From contig JAHKAF010000018.1 of assembly GCA_018825865.1 (NCBI GenBank), forward strand, positions 1-6,202: a stretch of 6,202 nucleotides of DNA. The letters are read 5' to 3'. Shown here piece after piece: positions 5,585 to 6,202 of this stretch. Source of the stretch: Nanobdellota archaeon (GTDB taxonomy: Archaea > Nanobdellota > Nanobdellia > Pacearchaeales > GW2011-AR1). Position 1 is the first letter of the stretch. Each line of letters begins with the position of its first letter. Both the position numbers and the translations under genes were made by a program. The notes beneath the pieces are model-generated. The model did not search any database. It was not told the DNA's origin and worked only from the letters and a program-made list of their open reading frames with translations.

Positions 5585-5791
5585 TTAAGAATATCTACTA
5601 TTTTCTTCTAACTCTTTTCGCATTCTTCTTACTTCAATTTTACTCTTTAAAAGCCATTGAGGTAAAGTAGATGGTGGTGAAGTTGGTTCAAACATATATT
5701 CCATATCTATTGGACGTCTTACTTTATCTGAATATCTACTCATAGGCTTAGTCATTGCAACTATTTTTACAGAACTTATATTTAATGCCAT
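5585..5791 (-). CDS. Small 68-residue protein, unknown
   Basis: I do not recognise this small basic protein. It begins MALNISSVKIVAMTKPMSRYSDKV, has a Pro-rich middle (FEPTSPPSTLPQWLL) and ends in a charged helix (KSKIEVRRMRKELEENSRYS) that could bind a partner or nucleic acid. The start is supported by a TATA box whose core is centred about 25 nt before the ATG, so the message is probably leaderless. The gene ends 55 nt before the secreted-protein gene on the same strand, and the two could be partly co-transcribed although the second has its own promoter. There is no signal peptide and no membrane segment. Confidence that it is a real gene comes mainly from the promoter spacing. Confidence 0.6.
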   Translation of the reverse strand: MALNISSVKIVAMTKPMSRYSDKVRRPIDMEYMFEPTSPPSTLPQWLLKSKIEVRRMRKELEENSRYS

Positions 5792-5810
5792 AATTATTAG
5801 AAGAATTTTG

Positions 5811-5820
5811 GTTATTTAAG
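5811..5820 (-). promoter_or_regulatory. TATA box for the 68-residue gene
   Basis: The minus strand reads CTTAAATAAC with its core centred about 25 nt before the ATG at 5791, the spacing of leaderless archaeal genes. The core is nearly symmetrical (TTATTTAA on the plus strand), so it could also fire rightward into the structured stretch at 5822-5993. Confidence 0.5.
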
Positions 5821-5864
5821 AATTTCTGTGATGAAATAGCTCCTCGCAAAGCTCGTCGGATAAA

Positions 5865-5919
5865 AATGAGATAATAAATACAATTAAATTTCTCAACATA
5901 TATGCGAAGCTATCTCATT
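5865..5919. repeat. 9-bp perfect inverted repeat, 37-nt spacer
   Basis: AATGAGATA (5865-5873) is the exact reverse complement of TATCTCATT (5911-5919). The spacer is very AT-rich. An additional 6-bp pair, ATAGCT 5836-5841 with AGCTAT 5908-5913, overlaps the right arm and would compete with it. It could be an RNA stem or a protein-binding site. Confidence 0.4.
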
Positions 5920-5933
5920 AATAACTTTTCTCA

Positions 5934-5965
5934 GCGAAGAAATCTGACAGCGTCGATTTCTGAGC
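5934..5965 (+). repeat. Compact hairpin with tandem G-A pairs
   Basis: AGAAATC (5938-5944) pairs with GATTTCT (5955-5961) over 7 bp. After a one-nt bulge (T5945), GAC pairs with GTC around an AGC triloop. Outside the 7-bp stem, GA (5936-5937) faces GA (5962-5963), allowing tandem sheared G-A pairs, and GC (5934-5935) pairs with GC (5964-5965). Because tandem G-A pairs exist only on this strand, a rightward RNA is the more likely structured form. Confidence 0.4.
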
Positions 5966-5975
5966 CAGCTAATTT

Positions 5976-5990
5976 GCGAGCGAAGCGAGC
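5976..5990. repeat. GCGAGC direct repeat around GAA
   Basis: GCGAGC-GAA-GCGAGC is a perfect 6-bp direct repeat with a 3-nt spacer, flanked by TTGC (5974-5977 region) and GCAA (5989-5992) that can pair. It lies 4 bp beyond the stop of the edge gene. Its centre, GCGAAGC, is the sequence of a known very stable DNA mini-hairpin. Confidence 0.4.
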
Positions 5991-5993
5991 AAT

Positions 5994-6202
5994 TTATTCC
6001 CCTCTTGGTTTAACATGTTTGGTTCTGTCATCAACTTCAACTTCAACATATTTTAATCTTAAATCAAATATTGTGGTATTAACAAGATTGCTTTTTATTA
6101 ATCTATACATCTCTTTATCCGCCTCATCAATTTTATGTCCGCAAACAATTCCATCAGTAAAGAACCCCTCATAATTTCTACTCCCTCCGCGCACTCTTGA
6201 AA
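5994..6202 (-). CDS. C-terminal part of an unknown protein, running off the right edge
   Basis: The frame is open from the right edge to TAA at 5994-5996. Its content is protein-like (SRNYEGFFTDGIVCGHK, then IDEADKEMYRLIKSN, then YVEVEVDDRTKHVKPRGE). A GTG at 6194 is the only plausible start inside the window and has no good Shine-Dalgarno, so the true start is probably outside. The helix DEADKEMYRLIKS resembles the C-terminal AD-x-x-MY-x-x-K helix of GGDEF (diguanylate cyclase) domains, but no GGDEF motif is inside the window, so this is only a hint. The gene is oriented like the two upstream small genes and is separated from them by the structured stretch. Confidence 0.55.
   Translation of the reverse strand, partial: SRVRGGSRNYEGFFTDGIVCGHKIDEADKEMYRLIKSNLVNTTIFDLRLKYVEVEVDDRTKHVKPRGE

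Larger units (their letters stand above)
5822..5993. other. Gene-free, repeat-rich intergenic stretch
   Basis: There is no convincing coding frame in this 170-nt gap. It contains a small hairpin ATTTC/GAAAT (5822-5837 region), a perfect C-box-like GTGATGA at 5828-5834 with no nearby D box, a 9-bp inverted repeat (5865-5919), a strong compact hairpin (5934-5965), three GCGAAG motifs (5904, 5934, 5980) and the tandem GCGAGC-GAA-GCGAGC at 5976-5990. It is visibly more GC-rich at its right end than nearby non-coding DNA. It could hold a small RNA, a 3' processing region for the edge gene, or a degenerate repeat element. Confidence 0.4.

Noticed and set aside
5828..5834. GTGATGA as C box of a C/D guide RNA
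   Set aside because: The C box is perfect, but the first CTGA lies over 100 nt downstream and there is no C'/D' pair, so a C/D sRNA cannot be supported.
5902..6174. Rightward 90-codon frame opposite the edge gene
   Set aside because: Its composition is Ser/Thr/Leu-rich without a family pattern, it has no Shine-Dalgarno, and it lies antisense to a more protein-like minus-strand frame.
1..6202. CRISPR array, insertion sequence or attachment site
   Set aside because: No regularly spaced repeats, transposase-like protein, terminal inverted repeats or integrase gene are present.

Overview
The window looks like a piece of an AT-rich archaeal chromosome, probably from a DPANN-type lineage (Woesearchaeota/Pacearchaeota-like). 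That placement is inference, not a database result. The evidence is archaeal-style TATA/BRE promoters, two genes whose TATA box lies about 25-27 nt before the ATG (leaderless transcripts), an SMC head whose N-terminal 200 residues closely follow the euryarchaeal SMC pattern, and an archaeal RelB/RelE-type toxin-antitoxin pair.

Layout, left to right. (1) A 309-residue protein with two N-terminal membrane helices, function unknown. (2) A 141-nt gap holding a strong orphan promoter that reads rightward into a short structured stretch or 21-codon ORF. (3) A leftward unknown protein with a faint RNase H-like pattern. (4) The main gene, smc, preceded by a leader with three inverted-repeat pairings, two of which exclude the third. 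(5) A compact relBE-like operon with a leaderless antitoxin; its stop codon abuts the toxin start. (6) On the minus strand, a small secreted protein whose 3' end overlaps the toxin gene by 47 bp, then a 68-residue leaderless small protein. (7) A 200-nt non-coding stretch rich in inverted repeats and GCGAAG motifs. (8) The C-terminal part of a further minus-strand gene running off the right edge.

The most interesting item is the SMC protein. Its heads are clearly SMC-type (GFKSF start, Walker A, Q-loop, LSGGEQ signature, FYILDEID Walker B). It is only about 950 residues long, I see no globular SMC hinge, and almost exactly in the middle is a CPVC motif of the Rad50 zinc-hook type. It therefore appears to be an SMC/Rad50 chimera in architecture: condensin-type ATPase heads closed by a metal hook. 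No scpA/scpB kleisin gene is visible next to it. The second most interesting item is the smc leader, where a perfect 9-bp hairpin sits directly before the likely ATG and holds the Shine-Dalgarno-like GGGG in its loop.

Apart from the toxin-antitoxin pair there is no clear functional operon. The genes are mostly separately promoted and on both strands. The small genes around smc have no recognisable link to it.
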